Of a DNA stretch of 30,847 nt, positions 30,519 through 30,847 are shown one piece after another. The position numbers and the translations under genes were made by a program. The notes under the pieces are model-generated. The model saw nothing but the letters and a program-made list of their open reading frames with translations, searched no databases and had not been told where the DNA came from. Source of the DNA: a virus. Each line of letters begins with the position of its first letter. Positions within the stretch are counted from its first letter, which is position 1. The stretch lies in IMG/VR virus record IMGVR_UViG_3300030389_004692, positions 1 through 30,847 of that record. One strand, written 5' to 3'.

Positions 30519-30847
30519 TGTAATCTCCTCAATATATTAGATATGGTAGCAATAAAGTTTATCTCTTTATCCACTACCAACACATCTTGATAAGAACCAT
30601 TTGATATATCTACTACTATCTCTGGTAGTTTATCCACAGAAATATTCTCCACCTCATCATATAGAAAACGATACAGTTCTGTATAATCTGTAAAGTTGCT
30701 ATCGGCTACAAACTTACGAATAGTTCTTAAATCAACACCTTGTTTTATCATGTCCAAGAACTGAAGTTTGAACTCGTTATGTAACATCCCATCTTTGTCT
30801 ATTTTTAACTGACCATCAATCGCCTGTCTCTGTAAGTCATTAATAAC
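30515..30847 (-). CDS. gp44: Clamp-loader large subunit gp44, C-terminal end (cut by window edge)
   Basis: The frame is open to the right edge. The visible 110 residues begin VINDLQRQAIDGQLKIDKDG, which fits the end of the AAA+ lid (DxRxxINxLQ type), and continue with the collar domain: DLRTIRKFVADSNFTDYTELY, then the repeat of hydrophobic helices ending NFIATISNILRRLQ. Collar pattern and order before gp62 fit gp44. Catalytic Walker motifs lie outside the window. Identification rests mainly on the neighbour gp62 and on this lid-collar pattern. Confidence 0.85.
   Translation of the reverse strand, partial: VINDLQRQAIDGQLKIDKDGMLHNEFKLQFLDMIKQGVDLRTIRKFVADSNFTDYTELYRFLYDEVENISVDKLPEIVVDISNGSYQDVLVVDKEINFIATISNILRRLQ

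Noticed and set aside
1-30847. tRNA genes, CRISPR array, insertion sequence or integrase
   Set aside because: No cloverleaf, regularly spaced repeats, transposase or recombinase motifs were found by eye; no tool-based search was possible.

Overview
The window reads as an AT-rich (about 30% GC by eye) segment of a tailed phage genome of the T4-like type, probably a marine myovirus. The best anchors are the C-terminal end of a T4-type clamp-loader large subunit (gp44) at the right edge and a clamp-loader small subunit (gp62) close behind it. Other typical marine T4-like accessory genes are a phage peptide deformylase, a ClpP-like protease, a PD-(D/E)XK nuclease and an Nmad1 (DUF1599) protein. 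Every gene I accept lies on the minus strand, so transcription runs right to left. No tRNA, rRNA, CRISPR array, transposase or integrase was seen. The host cannot be read from the sequence; the AT content and gene set would suit a pelagic alphaproteobacterium such as SAR11, but this is inference.

Layout in transcription order. (1) 30847-27032, replication and accessory block: gp44 end, a zinc-ribbon protein, gp62, a four-helix membrane protein, Nmad1, ClpP, a RecB/Cas4-like nuclease, a SLOG-fold protein and a ribbon-helix-helix-like protein. (2) 27032-14354, glycan block A: an 80-residue protein, two GT4 glycosyltransferases, a zinc-ribbon protein, a TTG-started phage protein, a GT2-nucleotidyltransferase fusion, a DxD glycosyltransferase, a left-handed beta-helix acyltransferase, a PIG-L deacetylase, two GT-B-like proteins, a small HAD phosphatase, an ATP-grasp enzyme, and a CapE-like/CapF pair for a UDP-6-deoxy-L-amino sugar. 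(3) 14302-1533, glycan block B: a small nucleotidylyltransferase, a 46-residue membrane peptide, a pyruvate-kinase-like TIM-barrel fragment, a sugar nucleotidyltransferase-HAD fusion, a GDPD-like protein, a probable glycosyltransferase, a sulfotransferase, a radical SAM/SPASM protein, a HisC-like aminotransferase, a cupin, a methyltransferase, a half-length DegT aminotransferase, a nucleotide-sugar dehydrogenase lacking its C-terminal domain, two SDR epimerases, a GT-A protein and a kinase-like/GT2 fusion. (4) 1504-1, small phage genes ending in an HNH-like protein, a 56-residue SH3-like protein and the start of peptide deformylase.

Blocks A and B form about 25 kb of almost continuously overlapping genes. 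The only sizeable break is a 51-base AT-only-like gap at 14303-14353, which carries a 16-base motif found again in the gap at 27236-27280. Together the genes could make activated sugars, modify them (deacetylation, acylation, methylation, sulfation, possibly a nucleotide-activated non-sugar group) and assemble them into a glycan. No Wzx/Wzy-type membrane exporter or polymerase is present, so the acceptor (virion protein, phage DNA or host surface glycan) is not decided by the window. Large LPS-like clusters are known in some marine T4-like phages (for example the Prochlorococcus phage P-SSM2). The composition here, with several fused and reduced enzymes, is the part that looks unusual.
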